Below are positions 26,183-35,583 of a DNA stretch of 45,795 bases, piece by piece. Each line of letters begins with the position of its first letter. The stretch's first letter is position 1. Location: NCBI RefSeq assembly GCF_029813835.1, contig NZ_JARVKV010000057.1, positions 1 to 45,795 on the forward strand. Reading direction: 5' to 3'. Position numbers and translations under genes: made by a program. Source of the DNA: Streptomyces sp. DH37 (GTDB taxonomy: Bacteria > Actinomycetota > Actinomycetes > Streptomycetales > Streptomycetaceae). Under the pieces are notes generated by a model that made no database searches, had not been told where the DNA came from, and saw only the letters and a program-made list of their open reading frames with translations.

Positions 26183-27088
26183 TCACCGGACGACGGTAGC
26201 GCCTCTCGCCGTCTCCCGGTCCCCCTCCCGCTCCTCCCGGCCGGACGCCGCCTCGTCCCGCGCCCGCGTCCTCAGCCGCGCGCGGTTCAGCAGCGGGGCG
26301 GCCGCCGAGAGGAGGGCGAACAGCACGATGGCCAGCAACACGATGGTGGCGCCGGGCGGTACGTCGGCGTAGTACGAGGTGACGGTGCCGGACACGGACA
26401 CCAGCACGCCGATGCCCACCGCGAACCCCATGGTGGTCGCGAAGCCGCGCGTGACCTGCTGGGCCGCGGCCACCGGGATCACCATCAGGGCGCTCACCAG
26501 CAGCAGGCCCACCACCCGCATGGCCACGGTCACGGTGACGGCGGCGGTGACGGCCAGCAAGAGGTTGAGCAGCCGCACCGGCAGCCCGGTGACCCGGGCG
26601 AACTCCTCGTCCTGGCAGACGGCGAACAGCTGCCGCCGCAGTCCGAAGGAGACCGCCAGGGCGAGGACCGACAGCACCACGATGGCCGTGACGTCCTCGG
26701 GCGAGACGGTCATGACGGAGCCGAAGAGCGGGGAGAGGAGGTCGGCCGTGGTGCCGCCCGGCGCCAGGTTGATGATCAGGACGCCGCCCGCCATGCCGCC
26801 GTAGAAGAGCATCGCCAGGGCCACGTCGCCGCGCGTCCTGCCGTACCAGCGGATCAGCTCCATCGCGACCGAGCCGAGCGAGGCGACCACCACGGCCGTC
26901 CACACCGGGCTGGTGCTCAGCAGGAAGCCGAGCGCCACGCCGGTGAGGGCCACGTGCCCGATGCCGTCGCCCATGATCGCCTGGCGGCGCTGGACGAGGT
27001 AGATCCCGATGGCGGGGGCCGCGACGCCGACCAGCAGCGCGGCGAGGAGCGCGCGCTGCATGAAGGCGGGCTGGAGGATTTCGGTCAT
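26183..27088 (-). CDS. znuB: Zinc ABC transporter permease ZnuB
   Basis: The 301-aa integral membrane permease of the ABC-3 (metal) family has about eight to nine hydrophobic segments between residues 8 and 268 (for example LLAALLVGVAAPAIGIYLV). It carries the family motif QRRQAIMGDGIGHVALTGVALG. The C-terminal 30 residues are charged and cytoplasmic. It forms the channel of the high-affinity zinc importer with ZnuC and ZnuA. The start overlaps the znuC stop by 4 bp (ATGA). A 118-nt gap without a recognised signal separates it from zur. Confidence 0.94.
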   Translation of the reverse strand: MTEILQPAFMQRALLAALLVGVAAPAIGIYLVQRRQAIMGDGIGHVALTGVALGFLLSTSPVWTAVVVASLGSVAMELIRWYGRTRGDVALAMLFYGGMAGGVLIINLAPGGTTADLLSPLFGSVMTVSPEDVTAIVVLSVLALAVSFGLRRQLFAVCQDEEFARVTGLPVRLLNLLLAVTAAVTVTVAMRVVGLLLVSALMVIPVAAAQQVTRGFATTMGFAVGIGVLVSVSGTVTSYYADVPPGATIVLLAIVLFALLSAAAPLLNRARLRTRARDEAASGREEREGDRETARGATVVR

Positions 27089-27858
27089 GTCAGCAGTCCG
27101 GTCCGGGTCGGTTCGGCGGAGGGGTCGGCGTGCGGGTGGCACGCCTGGTCGTGGAGGTGGGCGGTGCCGTCCACGCGCTCGACCCGGCCGTCGTGGAGGA
27201 CGACCGTCCGGTCGATCAGCGGGGCCAGCGGGCCCAGCTCGTGCAGGACCAGCAGGACGGAGACGCCCCGGGCGGCCTGCTCGCGCAGCGCGTCGGCCAG
27301 GACGCGCTGGCTGAGCAGGTCCACCCCGGCGAGCGGCTCGTCCATGACCAGCAGCTCGGGCTCGCCGGCCAGCGCGCGGGCTATCAGCACGCGCTGGTGC
27401 TGGCCGCCGGAGAGCGCGCTCACCGAGTCCCCGGCCCGGTCGGCCAGCCCGACCAGCTCCAGGGCCCCGCGCACCGCCGCCCGGTCGCCGCGTCCCAGCG
27501 GCCCCAGCCGCCTGCGGGCCAGCCGCCCGGAGGCGACGACCTCGCGCACGGTCGCGGGCACGCCGGCGGCGGCGGTCGAACGCTGCGGCACGTACCCCAC
27601 GCGGCGCCAGTCGCGGAAGCGCCGCAGCGGGGTGCCGAACAGCTCCAGCTCGCCGCCCGACGTCTGCACCTGGCCGACGGCGGCCCGCACGGTCGTGGAC
27701 TTCCCCGAACCGTTCGCGCCGAGCAGGGCCACGACCTCCCCGCGCCCCACGGCCAGGTCGATGCCGCGCAGCACCGGACGCGCCCCGAGCGAGGCGGTCA
27801 CGCCCCGCAGGGACAGCACCGGGGCCTTCGCCGTGGTGTGCTCGTCCGCCTCCGTCAT
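27085..27858 (-). CDS. znuC: Zinc ABC transporter ATP-binding protein ZnuC
   Basis: The 257-aa ABC ATPase energises zinc import. Walker A is GANGSGKST (47-55), the signature is LSGGQHQRV, Walker B is LLVMDEP and the switch His is in VLHELG. The C-terminal tail DQACHPHAD is His-rich and might sense metal, which is inference. ATG 27858 is preceded by GGAGG at 27865-27869. Five codons further upstream another start lacks a proper site. It lies between znuA (11-nt gap) and znuB (overlap) in one operon. Confidence 0.94.
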   Translation of the reverse strand: MTEADEHTTAKAPVLSLRGVTASLGARPVLRGIDLAVGRGEVVALLGANGSGKSTTVRAAVGQVQTSGGELELFGTPLRRFRDWRRVGYVPQRSTAAAGVPATVREVVASGRLARRRLGPLGRGDRAAVRGALELVGLADRAGDSVSALSGGQHQRVLIARALAGEPELLVMDEPLAGVDLLSQRVLADALREQAARGVSVLLVLHELGPLAPLIDRTVVLHDGRVERVDGTAHLHDQACHPHADPSAEPTRTGLLT

Positions 27859-27869
27859 GGGTGGCCTCC

Positions 27870-28979
27870 TCACCGGGCGCCGAGCGCCTTCCGCAGGGCT
27901 TGAAGATTGGCCCGCATGATCTCGATGTAGTCGTCGCCCCGGGAGGCGTCGGTGATCCCCTCGACCGGGTCGAGGACATCGGTCCGCAGCCCGAGGTCGT
28001 CGGCGAGGGTCTTCGCGGTGCGGTCGCCCGCCTCCGTCTCGAAGAAGACCGTGCTGACCCCGTCCTCCTTGGCGACCTGCTGCAGTTCCCTCATTCTCGC
28101 GCCGCTGGGCTCGGACTCGGGGTCGAGGCCGGCGATGGACTCCTCGTGGAGGCCGTAGCGCTTGGCGAGGTGGCCGAAGGCGGCGTGGGTGGTGACGAAG
28201 GTGTCGGTCGTGCGGTTCCGCAGGCCCTCGCGGAAGTCCGCGTCCAGGCCCCTCAGCTTCTTCGCCAGCGCGTCGGCGTTCTTCCGGTAGTCGGCGGCGT
28301 GGTCCGGGTCCGCCTTCGCCAGGGCCTCGCCGACCCCCTCGGCGATCCCGGCGTACTTCACCGGGTCGAGCCAGAGGTGCGGGTCGCCGGCGCCCCCGCC
28401 GCCGTGGTCGTGGTCATGGCCGTGGTCGTGGCCCTCGTGCCTGCCTTCGGGCTCGGAGGTGTGCTCCTCCCCGTGCTCGGAGGCGTGCTCCTCCCCGTGC
28501 TCAGAAGCGTGCTCCTCCTCGGGTTCGGAGGCGTGCTCGGAGGCGTGCTCCTCCTCGTGGCCCGAGCCCTGCTCCTCCACCTCGGTGTAGGAGGTGGCCT
28601 CGGCGACGTTCTCCACCCCGGACAGCTCGATCGCCTTGTCGACGGCCGGCTGGAACCCCTTGAGGTAGACGACGAGGTCGGCCTCGCCCAGCTCGGCGGT
28701 CTGCTTCGGGCTCAGCTCCAGGTCGTGCGGCTCGACGCCGGGCCCGACCAGGGAGCTGACCGACACGTGCTCCCCGCCGATCTCCTCGGCGAGGAACTGC
28801 ATCGGGTAGAACGAGGCGACGACGTCGATCCCGTCGCTCGCGTCCTCACCCGCCCCGGTGCCGCAGGCCGTCAGGCCGAGCATGCTCAGGGCGGTGGCTC
28901 CGACGGCTCCGGCCAGCGCGGCGCGGGAGGCGGCGCGGGGGCCGGAGCGGGATATGAGAGGACGGCGTCGAGCGTTCAT
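27870..28979 (-). CDS. znuA: Zinc ABC transporter substrate-binding lipoprotein ZnuA
   Basis: The 369-aa cluster A-I metal-binding lipoprotein captures zinc outside the membrane. It has a signal peptide with lipobox LTAC (C39). The mature protein has EPHDLELSP, PHLWLDP and a TTHAAFGHLAKRYGL His segment, the usual zinc ligands. A long His/Glu-rich loop (about 145-200) has repeated EHASEHGE units and GHDHGHDHDH, and probably buffers zinc. ATG 28979 was chosen. ATG 28988 and GTG 28994 are in-frame alternatives, but the latter overlaps the putative -10. It is the first gene of znuACB. Confidence 0.93.
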   Translation of the reverse strand: MNARRRPLISRSGPRAASRAALAGAVGATALSMLGLTACGTGAGEDASDGIDVVASFYPMQFLAEEIGGEHVSVSSLVGPGVEPHDLELSPKQTAELGEADLVVYLKGFQPAVDKAIELSGVENVAEATSYTEVEEQGSGHEEEHASEHASEPEEEHASEHGEEHASEHGEEHTSEPEGRHEGHDHGHDHDHGGGGAGDPHLWLDPVKYAGIAEGVGEALAKADPDHAADYRKNADALAKKLRGLDADFREGLRNRTTDTFVTTHAAFGHLAKRYGLHEESIAGLDPESEPSGARMRELQQVAKEDGVSTVFFETEAGDRTAKTLADDLGLRTDVLDPVEGITDASRGDDYIEIMRANLQALRKALGAR

Positions 28980-28992
28980 GACACCCATTTTC

Positions 28993-28998
28993 ACCCTA
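28993..28998 (-). promoter_or_regulatory. Putative znuA -10 (TAGGGT)
   Basis: TAGGGT on the minus strand lies just downstream of the Zur box and would give a leader of only about 8 nt to ATG 28979. Confidence 0.45.
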
Positions 28999-29000
28999 GT

Positions 29001-29015
29001 TGGAAATGATTGTCA
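29001..29015. promoter_or_regulatory. Zur box upstream of znuA
   Basis: TGGAAATGATTGTCA is a near-perfect match to the actinobacterial Zur box TGAAAATGATTTTCA. It sits between the -35 and -10 regions of znuA, where bound Zur would block transcription. It is 147 bp from the glyS start, so an effect on glyS is unlikely. Confidence 0.82.
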
Positions 29016-29096
29016 AAGGAGATGAAGGGATCCGGCGAGGGCGCCCCCCGTCCGCCGCCGGGTTTCCGGCGCCTCCGGTCCGAACCCCGAACCGAT

Positions 29097-29127
29097 TTGA
29101 TCCGGCCCCCGTCATCGCCGGTAACCT
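29097..29127 (+). promoter_or_regulatory. Putative glyS promoter
   Basis: TTGATC (29097-29102) and TAACCT (29122-29127) are separated by a rather long 19 nt. A leader of about 28 nt would follow. No T-box structure was seen. Confidence 0.45.
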
Positions 29128-29161
29128 GAGGTATTCCGTCGTCTGTATCGAAGAGAGCACC

Positions 29162-30544
<1,383 letters not shown>

Positions 30545-30560
30545 GCCCCGTACGCGCGAC

Positions 30561-30604
30561 CGGGGGCCTTCCGGATCCGGCACCACGGATCCGGAAGGCC
30601 CCCG
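30561..30604 (+). terminator. glyS terminator
   Basis: A 19-bp perfect stem (30561-30579 with 30586-30604) has a 6-nt loop GCACCA, followed by TTGCGTTC. It is a strong Rho-independent-like hairpin. Confidence 0.92.
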
Positions 30605-30765
30605 TTGCGTTCCGCCCGCGGGCCCCCTCCCCGGCCCGCCTTGCCGGGATCCGGAAACCAGCCGGCTGCGAACGCTGCCCCACTCGGCCCTGGCGCCGGA
30701 GCGCGCCTCCCTCCAGAATCGGCCGGGCACGCCACGGGTGGGATCCGGACGGCAAAGGGGGACAG

Positions 30766-31092
30766 ATGCTGACCACGGGCACGGTGACCACGAGCACGAT
30801 CAGCGGCTACGGCGCGGACGGGCGCATCCACGAGGTGCGGATCACCCGGGACCTGTGCTTCCGCCGCGGCACGGGGGACGCGCGCCACCTCGTCTGCGGC
30901 ACCTGCGACCACCGGTTCACGGCCCGCCGCCTCGCCCGCGCCGAGGCGGCCTCCGAGGCCGCCCACCACCTGGCCGAGCACGGGGCGCGCCGCGCCGGCG
31001 GGCAGCGGCTGAGCCCCGCGCCCTGGATCCTCGGGCTGATCGGGATGGCCGGTTTCCTCGCCGTCTTCACCACCGCGCTCCTGGGGCACTGA
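30766..31092 (+). CDS. Small membrane protein with CxxC motif, unknown function
   Basis: I do not recognise this 108-aa protein. Residues 1-50 are polar with a DLCFRRG...LVCGTCDHRFTARR segment, perhaps an incomplete zinc ribbon. A charged helix follows (50-75). One hydrophobic segment near 86-105 (ILGLIGMAGFLAVFTTALL) would anchor it by the C-terminus with the N-terminus inside. ATG 30766 has AAGGGGG at about 30755-30761. It stands alone between glyS and dusB. Codon-position GC is typical of a real gene. Confidence 0.7.
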   Translation: MLTTGTVTTSTISGYGADGRIHEVRITRDLCFRRGTGDARHLVCGTCDHRFTARRLARAEAASEAAHHLAEHGARRAGGQRLSPAPWILGLIGMAGFLAVFTTALLGH

Positions 31093-31121
31093 CCGGGCGC
31101 GGGGGACCGGGCCGGATGGGG

Positions 31122-31127
31122 GACAAT
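31122..31127 (+). promoter_or_regulatory. Putative dusB -10 (GACAAT)
   Basis: GACAAT lies in GGGGGACAATGG, the same 12-mer as before recO. Here a leader of about 40 nt remains before the start. Confidence 0.4.
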
Positions 31128-31174
31128 GGAGGATCGTCCCCCTCCGCCGAGCGACCACGAGGATGCCCACGCCC

Positions 31175-32305
31175 ATGTCACAGCAGCTCGCCATCGGCCC
31201 GCACACGGTCCGGCCGCCCGTGGTCCTCGCGCCGATGGCCGGGATCACCAACGCGCCGTTCCGGACGCTGTGCCGTGAGTACAGCGGCGGCCGGGGCCTG
31301 TTCGTCAGCGAGATGATCACCACCCGGGCGCTGGTCGAGCGGGACGCCAAGACCATGCGGCTCATCCACTTCGCCGAGACCGAGAAGCCGCGCTCCATCC
31401 AGCTCTACGGCGTGGACCCGGCGACCGTCGGCAAGGCCGTCCGCATGATCGCCGACGAGGACCTGGCCGACCACATCGACCTCAACTTCGGCTGCCCGGT
31501 GCCCAAGGTGACCCGCAAGGGCGGCGGCTCGGCGCTGCCGTACAAGCGGAACCTGCTGCGCGCCATCCTGCGCGAGGCCGTCACCGGCGCCGGCGGGCTG
31601 CCGGTGACCATGAAGATGCGCAAGGGCATCGACGACGACCACCTGACCTACCTCGACGCCGGGCGCATCGCCGTCGAGGAGGGCGTCACCGCCGTCGCCC
31701 TGCACGGCCGCACCGCCGCCCAGCACTACGGCGGCACCGCCGACTGGGACGCCATCGCCGCCCTGAAGGAGGCCGTGCCCGAGATCCCGGTGCTGGGCAA
31801 CGGCGACATCTGGTCGGCCGACGACGCGGTGCGGATGATGCGCGAGACCGGCTGCGACGGCGTCGTGGTCGGACGCGGCTGCCTGGGCCGGCCGTGGCTC
31901 TTCGGCGATCTGGTGGCCGCCTGCGAGGGCAGGCCCGAGCGCGCCGAGCCCACCCTGCGCGAGGTCGCCGCGGTGATGCTGCGGCACGCCCGGCTGCTGG
32001 GGGAGTGGCTGGAGGACGAGGCGCGCGGGGTGATCGACTTCCGCAAGCACGTCGCCTGGTACACCAAGGGCTTCCCGGTCGGCTCCGAGATGCGCCGCAG
32101 GCTGGCCGTGGCCTCCTCCCTCGCCGAGCTGGAGGACCTGCTGGGCGAGCTCGACCTGGACCAGCCGTGGCCGAAGGGCGCCGACGGCCCGCGCGGGCGC
32201 ACCTCCGGCCGCAACCGGGTCGTCCTGCCCGACGGCTGGCTGGACGACCCCTACGACCGCGCGGGCGTCGCGGCCGACGCCGAGCTGGACACCTCCGGCG
32301 GCTGA
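31175..32305 (+). CDS. dusB: tRNA-dihydrouridine synthase DusB
   Basis: The 376-aa FMN-dependent enzyme reduces uridines in the tRNA D-loop. The TIM barrel begins with VVLAPMAGITNAPFR. The catalytic cysteine lies in LNFGCPVPKVTRKGGGSAL and the FMN-binding strands include LGNGDIWSADDA and GCDGVVVGRGCLGRPWLF. A helical C-terminal tRNA-binding domain follows. ATG 31175 has GAGG about 12 nt upstream. ATG 31163 abuts that site and is less likely. Confidence 0.94.
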   Translation: MSQQLAIGPHTVRPPVVLAPMAGITNAPFRTLCREYSGGRGLFVSEMITTRALVERDAKTMRLIHFAETEKPRSIQLYGVDPATVGKAVRMIADEDLADHIDLNFGCPVPKVTRKGGGSALPYKRNLLRAILREAVTGAGGLPVTMKMRKGIDDDHLTYLDAGRIAVEEGVTAVALHGRTAAQHYGGTADWDAIAALKEAVPEIPVLGNGDIWSADDAVRMMRETGCDGVVVGRGCLGRPWLFGDLVAACEGRPERAEPTLREVAAVMLRHARLLGEWLEDEARGVIDFRKHVAWYTKGFPVGSEMRRRLAVASSLAELEDLLGELDLDQPWPKGADGPRGRTSGRNRVVLPDGWLDDPYDRAGVAADAELDTSGG

Positions 32306-32315
32306 GCCGCCGGCC

Positions 32316-32332
32316 GGGCGCGCCCCGCGCCC
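32316..32332. terminator. Hairpin between dusB and glycoside hydrolase
   Basis: GGGCGCG-CCC-CGCGCCC, a 7-bp stem with a 3-nt loop, lies in the short gap between converging genes. Confidence 0.6.
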
Positions 32333-32347
32333 CCGGGCGCGGCCGGC

Positions 32348-33811
32348 TCAGCCGGCCGCGCCGTCGCGCACCAGCGCCCCGACGCGCATCCCGGTGCGCA
32401 CCGCCGCGCGGTCCGCGGACCGGTCGGCGCTGCGGGAGAGCAGGTCCAGGGCGAGCGCCGCCGTCCAGCTGAACTCCCGTGCCCCGCGGCCCGCCCCGGT
32501 GTGCGGGTCCACGTACTCGGCGAAGCCGGACGCGGCGGCCGACGCCAGCACCGAGGCGCGCAGCGAGTCGGCCCGCGTGGTGTGCCCGTACTGCCTCAGG
32601 CCCCGCTCCACCAGCCAGTTGACGTTGAACCAGGCCGGCCCGCGCCAGTAGCGGCACGAGTCGAAGGCGTGGCCCTTCAGGTCGTAGCTGGGCACCAGCC
32701 GCACCGTGTCGCCCAGGCCGAAGTGCTCGCCGCCGATGGTGCCCAGCAGCGTGCGGACGACCTCGCGCGGCAGGCCCGGGACGACCAGCGGCACCAGCCC
32801 GGCGGCGCTGCGCTCCCGGATCGGCTCCCCGGCGCGCACGTCGCGGCAGAGGAACAGCCCGGTCTCCTCGTCCCACAGGCGGCTCACCAGGGCGGCGGTC
32901 AGCCGCGCGGCCCGTCTGCGGTGGCCGCCGGGATCACCTCCCGGTTCGGCCCCGACCTCGGCGGCGATCTCCGCGAGCGCGTGCTCGGAGGCGATCAGCA
33001 GGGCGTTGACGCCGGGGTCCTCCACCGCGAACGGGTGCGGGGCGTCGGCGTCCCGGTAGCCGTGGTCGCGGTAGTCGGCGGCCAGCCGCACGTACCGGCC
33101 GTAGTCCAGGTCGGTGGGGCGGTCGGCGGCCGAGCCGTGGTCGAGGTCGCAGCGGCGGAAGGAGCAGGGGTCGGCCGGCTCGACGCGCGAGAGCGGGCCG
33201 TCCCAGGCCGGACTGTTGTCCATGCCGGGCTCCCACGGGTGGACGACCGACACCAGCCCGTGCCCGCCCAGGTCGCGGTGCTCGGTGAGGTAGCGGTGCC
33301 AGGCGGCCAGCCGGGGGTAGAGGCGTCTGAGGAAGCCGCGTCGCCGCGAGGTCGCCGGGTCGGCGCGGTGCACCAGCCAGGCGGCGAGCGCGTGGACGGG
33401 CGGCTGCACGATCCCCGAGGTCTCGATGTGCTCCGGCGCCCCGGCGCCGGCTCCGGCGGCCGAGGAGCGCCAGAAGTCCGGGCTGGGGAAGTACGCGCCG
33501 AGCGGCACGGACGGGTTGAAGACGATGTGCGGGACGCGGCCGTCGCCCCACTGGGCGGCCAGCAGCGTCTCCAGCTCGCGCTGGGCGCGCGGCGCCGACA
33601 GATGGCGCAGGCCGATCGCGACGAACGCCGAGTCCCAGCTCCACTGGTGCGGGTACAGGCTCCGCGAGGGGACGGTCGAGGCGCCCGTCCAGTTGCGCAG
33701 CAGCACCTGGCACGCGGCCCGGCGCAGCTCCGGGGCGGTGACGCCGACCGGTGACCTCTGGGCGGGGACGAACGGACGGGCGGTGGAGAGGGGGGCCGGA
33801 AGGGGCCTCAT
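32348..33811 (-). CDS. MGH1-like / GH63-type glycoside hydrolase
   Basis: The 487-aa (alpha/alpha)6-barrel hydrolase resembles the GH63 and mannosyl/glucosylglycerate hydrolase group. YPHQWSWDSAFVAIGLRHL (about 53-71), HPWEPGMDNSPAWD (about 193-206, with the probable catalytic Asp), YWRGPAWFNVNWL (about 384-396) and a late Glu in EYVDPHTG are characteristic. No signal peptide is seen, so it acts in the cytoplasm on an imported glycoside. It is divergent from an ABC sugar importer and near a ROK regulator. The substrate is unknown. A small glycoside such as glucosylglycerate is a hypothesis. ATG 33811 is the only start before the conserved region, but no Shine-Dalgarno was found. Confidence 0.84.
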   Translation of the reverse strand: MRPLPAPLSTARPFVPAQRSPVGVTAPELRRAACQVLLRNWTGASTVPSRSLYPHQWSWDSAFVAIGLRHLSAPRAQRELETLLAAQWGDGRVPHIVFNPSVPLGAYFPSPDFWRSSAAGAGAGAPEHIETSGIVQPPVHALAAWLVHRADPATSRRRGFLRRLYPRLAAWHRYLTEHRDLGGHGLVSVVHPWEPGMDNSPAWDGPLSRVEPADPCSFRRCDLDHGSAADRPTDLDYGRYVRLAADYRDHGYRDADAPHPFAVEDPGVNALLIASEHALAEIAAEVGAEPGGDPGGHRRRAARLTAALVSRLWDEETGLFLCRDVRAGEPIRERSAAGLVPLVVPGLPREVVRTLLGTIGGEHFGLGDTVRLVPSYDLKGHAFDSCRYWRGPAWFNVNWLVERGLRQYGHTTRADSLRASVLASAAASGFAEYVDPHTGAGRGAREFSWTAALALDLLSRSADRSADRAAVRTGMRVGALVRDGAAG

Positions 33812-34067
33812 CGGATCGCCCGGCCCGCGGCGGAGCGAGCGGCGGAGTGCGGTGCGCGGGGCCGTGGGTGCCCGGCCGGTGGCCGCGGCCCCTCCTTCGG
33901 GTCCTTCGGGTCCTCCGGGCCCTTCAGGTCCTTCGGGACGGCGTGCGAAGGGGGTGTTTCGGTGAACTGAGCGACGCGCTCCACGAGAACTCCGGTGTCT
34001 GTGCGACTCCTAGGTTACGCCTCTGTAAGCCTAGGGTTCTGTCTCGCCGAAAGGCAGAAGTGGTGCT
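33812..34067. promoter_or_regulatory. Divergent regulatory region, hydrolase / sugar importer
   Basis: This 256-bp gap separates the leftward hydrolase from the rightward importer. It contains short CTTCGGGTCC-type repeats (about 33894-33941) and, near the importer, the strong inverted repeat listed separately. No clear -35 was seen. Confidence 0.45.
34009..34035. promoter_or_regulatory. Inverted-repeat operator candidate before sugar importer
   Basis: CCTAGGTTAC (34009-34018), 6 nt, GTAAGCCTAGG (34025-34035): arms match except for one extra C. The -10-like TAGGTT and TAGGGT lie within or at its edges, so a bound regulator would cover the promoter. The ROK protein encoded in the cluster is the natural candidate. 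Confidence 0.6.
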
Positions 34068-35534
34068 GTGAGACCTGACACACGAGGGGCGCGCGAGCGA
34101 AGCACGGGGGAGCGCGGACGGAGGGCGCGGGAACGCGCGCACGCCCGCCGGCCGCGGCGTACGGCCGTCGCCGCGCTGGCCGCCGCGCTCGCCGCGGGCG
34201 CGCTGCCGGGCTGCGGGGGCGCGACCGGGGCCGCGCCCGACGGCAGGATCACGGTGTGGTCCCTGGAGAACCTCCCGCCGCGGATGGCCGCCACGCGGAA
34301 GGCCGTCGCCCGCTTCGAGGCGGAGAGCGGCATCGGGGTCGAGCTGGTCGGCGTCGCCGAGGACCAGCTCCCGCAACTGGTGATGTCGGCCGCGGCGGCG
34401 GGCGGGCTGCCCGATGTCATCGGCGCGGTGCCGCTGGGCCAGGTGTGGCAGATGCACGCCAACGACCTGCTCGACACCGCCGCCGCCGGCGACGTCGTGC
34501 GCGCCCTGGACGAGGACACCTTCGGCGCGGGCGCGCTGCGGCTGACCGCCGACGGCGGACGGCGGCTGGCGGTCCCCTCCGACGCCTGGCTGCACCTGCT
34601 CCTGTACCGGAAGGACCGGCTGGCGCAGAAGGGCCTGCCCGTCCCCGACACCTACCGCGACCTGCTGCGGGCGGCGGAGGAGCTGGACACGGGGGAGCGC
34701 GCCGGGATCTCCCTGGCCACCGACCCCGGCGACGCGGCCACCCAGCAGAGCTTCGAGGGCCTGGCCCTGGCGAACGGCTGCGAGCTGGTCCGCGCCGACG
34801 GGGAGGTGGTGCTGGACTCCCCGCCCTGCCGCCGGGCCTTCGCCGCGTACGGCACCCTCGCCCGCGAGTACGGCGCTCCCGGCGCCCAGACCGTGGACTC
34901 CACCCGCGCCACCTACTTCTCCGGCTCCTCCTCGCTCCTCCTCTGGTCCTCCTTCGTCCTCGACGAGCTGGCCGGGCTGCGCGAGGACGCCCTGCCCGGC
35001 TGCCCGGAGTGCGGGGAGGACCGCCGCTTCCTCGCGGAGAACAGCGGGATCGTCACCGCGCTGGAGGGACCGGACGGCGCCGGCCCGGCCCGGTTCGGCG
35101 AGATCACCTCCTGGGCCGTCACCAGGTCGGCCGAGACGGAGGCGTCGCGGGCCTTCATCGAGTACATGATGGGCGACGGCTACCGGGACTGGTTCGGCAT
35201 GGCGCCCGAGGGCAAGATCCCGGTCCGCACCGGGACCCCCGGCGACCCGGACGCCTTCCTGCGCGCCTGGCGCTCCAGCGACCTCGGCGTGGACGAGCGC
35301 GTGCCGATGGACCGGGTGTACCCGCCCGAACTCCTCGACCGGCTCGTGGACGGGGTCGGGGGGATGAGGCGCTGGGGCATCGGACGGGGCCAGGGCGTGC
35401 TCGTCGGCGCCATGGGCGGCGAGCTGCCCGTGCCCCGGGCCGTCAGCGCCATGGCCGGCGGCGGGCTCGCCCCGGAGGAGGCCGCGCGCGCGGCCGACGA
35501 GGAGGTCACCGCCCTGCGCGAGTCCCTGGAGTAG
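34068..35534 (+). CDS. ABC sugar transporter substrate-binding lipoprotein
   Basis: The 488-aa extracellular binding protein is of the CUT1 (family 1) type. A very basic 31-residue n-region precedes the hydrophobic core, and the lipobox LPGC places the anchor at C49. The mature part begins ITVWSLENLPPRMAATRKAVARFEAESGIGVELV, typical of carbohydrate-binding proteins. CxxC (CPEC near 307) and NGCELV are visible cysteines. GTG 34068 gives a longer than usual n-region, but no better start is seen before the lipobox. It is first in an operon with two permeases. No ATPase is encoded here, so a shared MsiK-type ATPase is expected. Confidence 0.9.
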   Translation: MRPDTRGARERSTGERGRRARERAHARRPRRTAVAALAAALAAGALPGCGGATGAAPDGRITVWSLENLPPRMAATRKAVARFEAESGIGVELVGVAEDQLPQLVMSAAAAGGLPDVIGAVPLGQVWQMHANDLLDTAAAGDVVRALDEDTFGAGALRLTADGGRRLAVPSDAWLHLLLYRKDRLAQKGLPVPDTYRDLLRAAEELDTGERAGISLATDPGDAATQQSFEGLALANGCELVRADGEVVLDSPPCRRAFAAYGTLAREYGAPGAQTVDSTRATYFSGSSSLLLWSSFVLDELAGLREDALPGCPECGEDRRFLAENSGIVTALEGPDGAGPARFGEITSWAVTRSAETEASRAFIEYMMGDGYRDWFGMAPEGKIPVRTGTPGDPDAFLRAWRSSDLGVDERVPMDRVYPPELLDRLVDGVGGMRRWGIGRGQGVLVGAMGGELPVPRAVSAMAGGGLAPEEAARAADEEVTALRESLE

Positions 35535-35583
35535 CCCCGCCCGGCCCCGTCGCCCCCACCCACACGCCCGAGGTGCGCATCCC

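Noticed and set aside
29001..29161. T-box riboswitch before glyS
   Set aside because: The leader from the likely start is only about 30 nt and has no T-box sequence.
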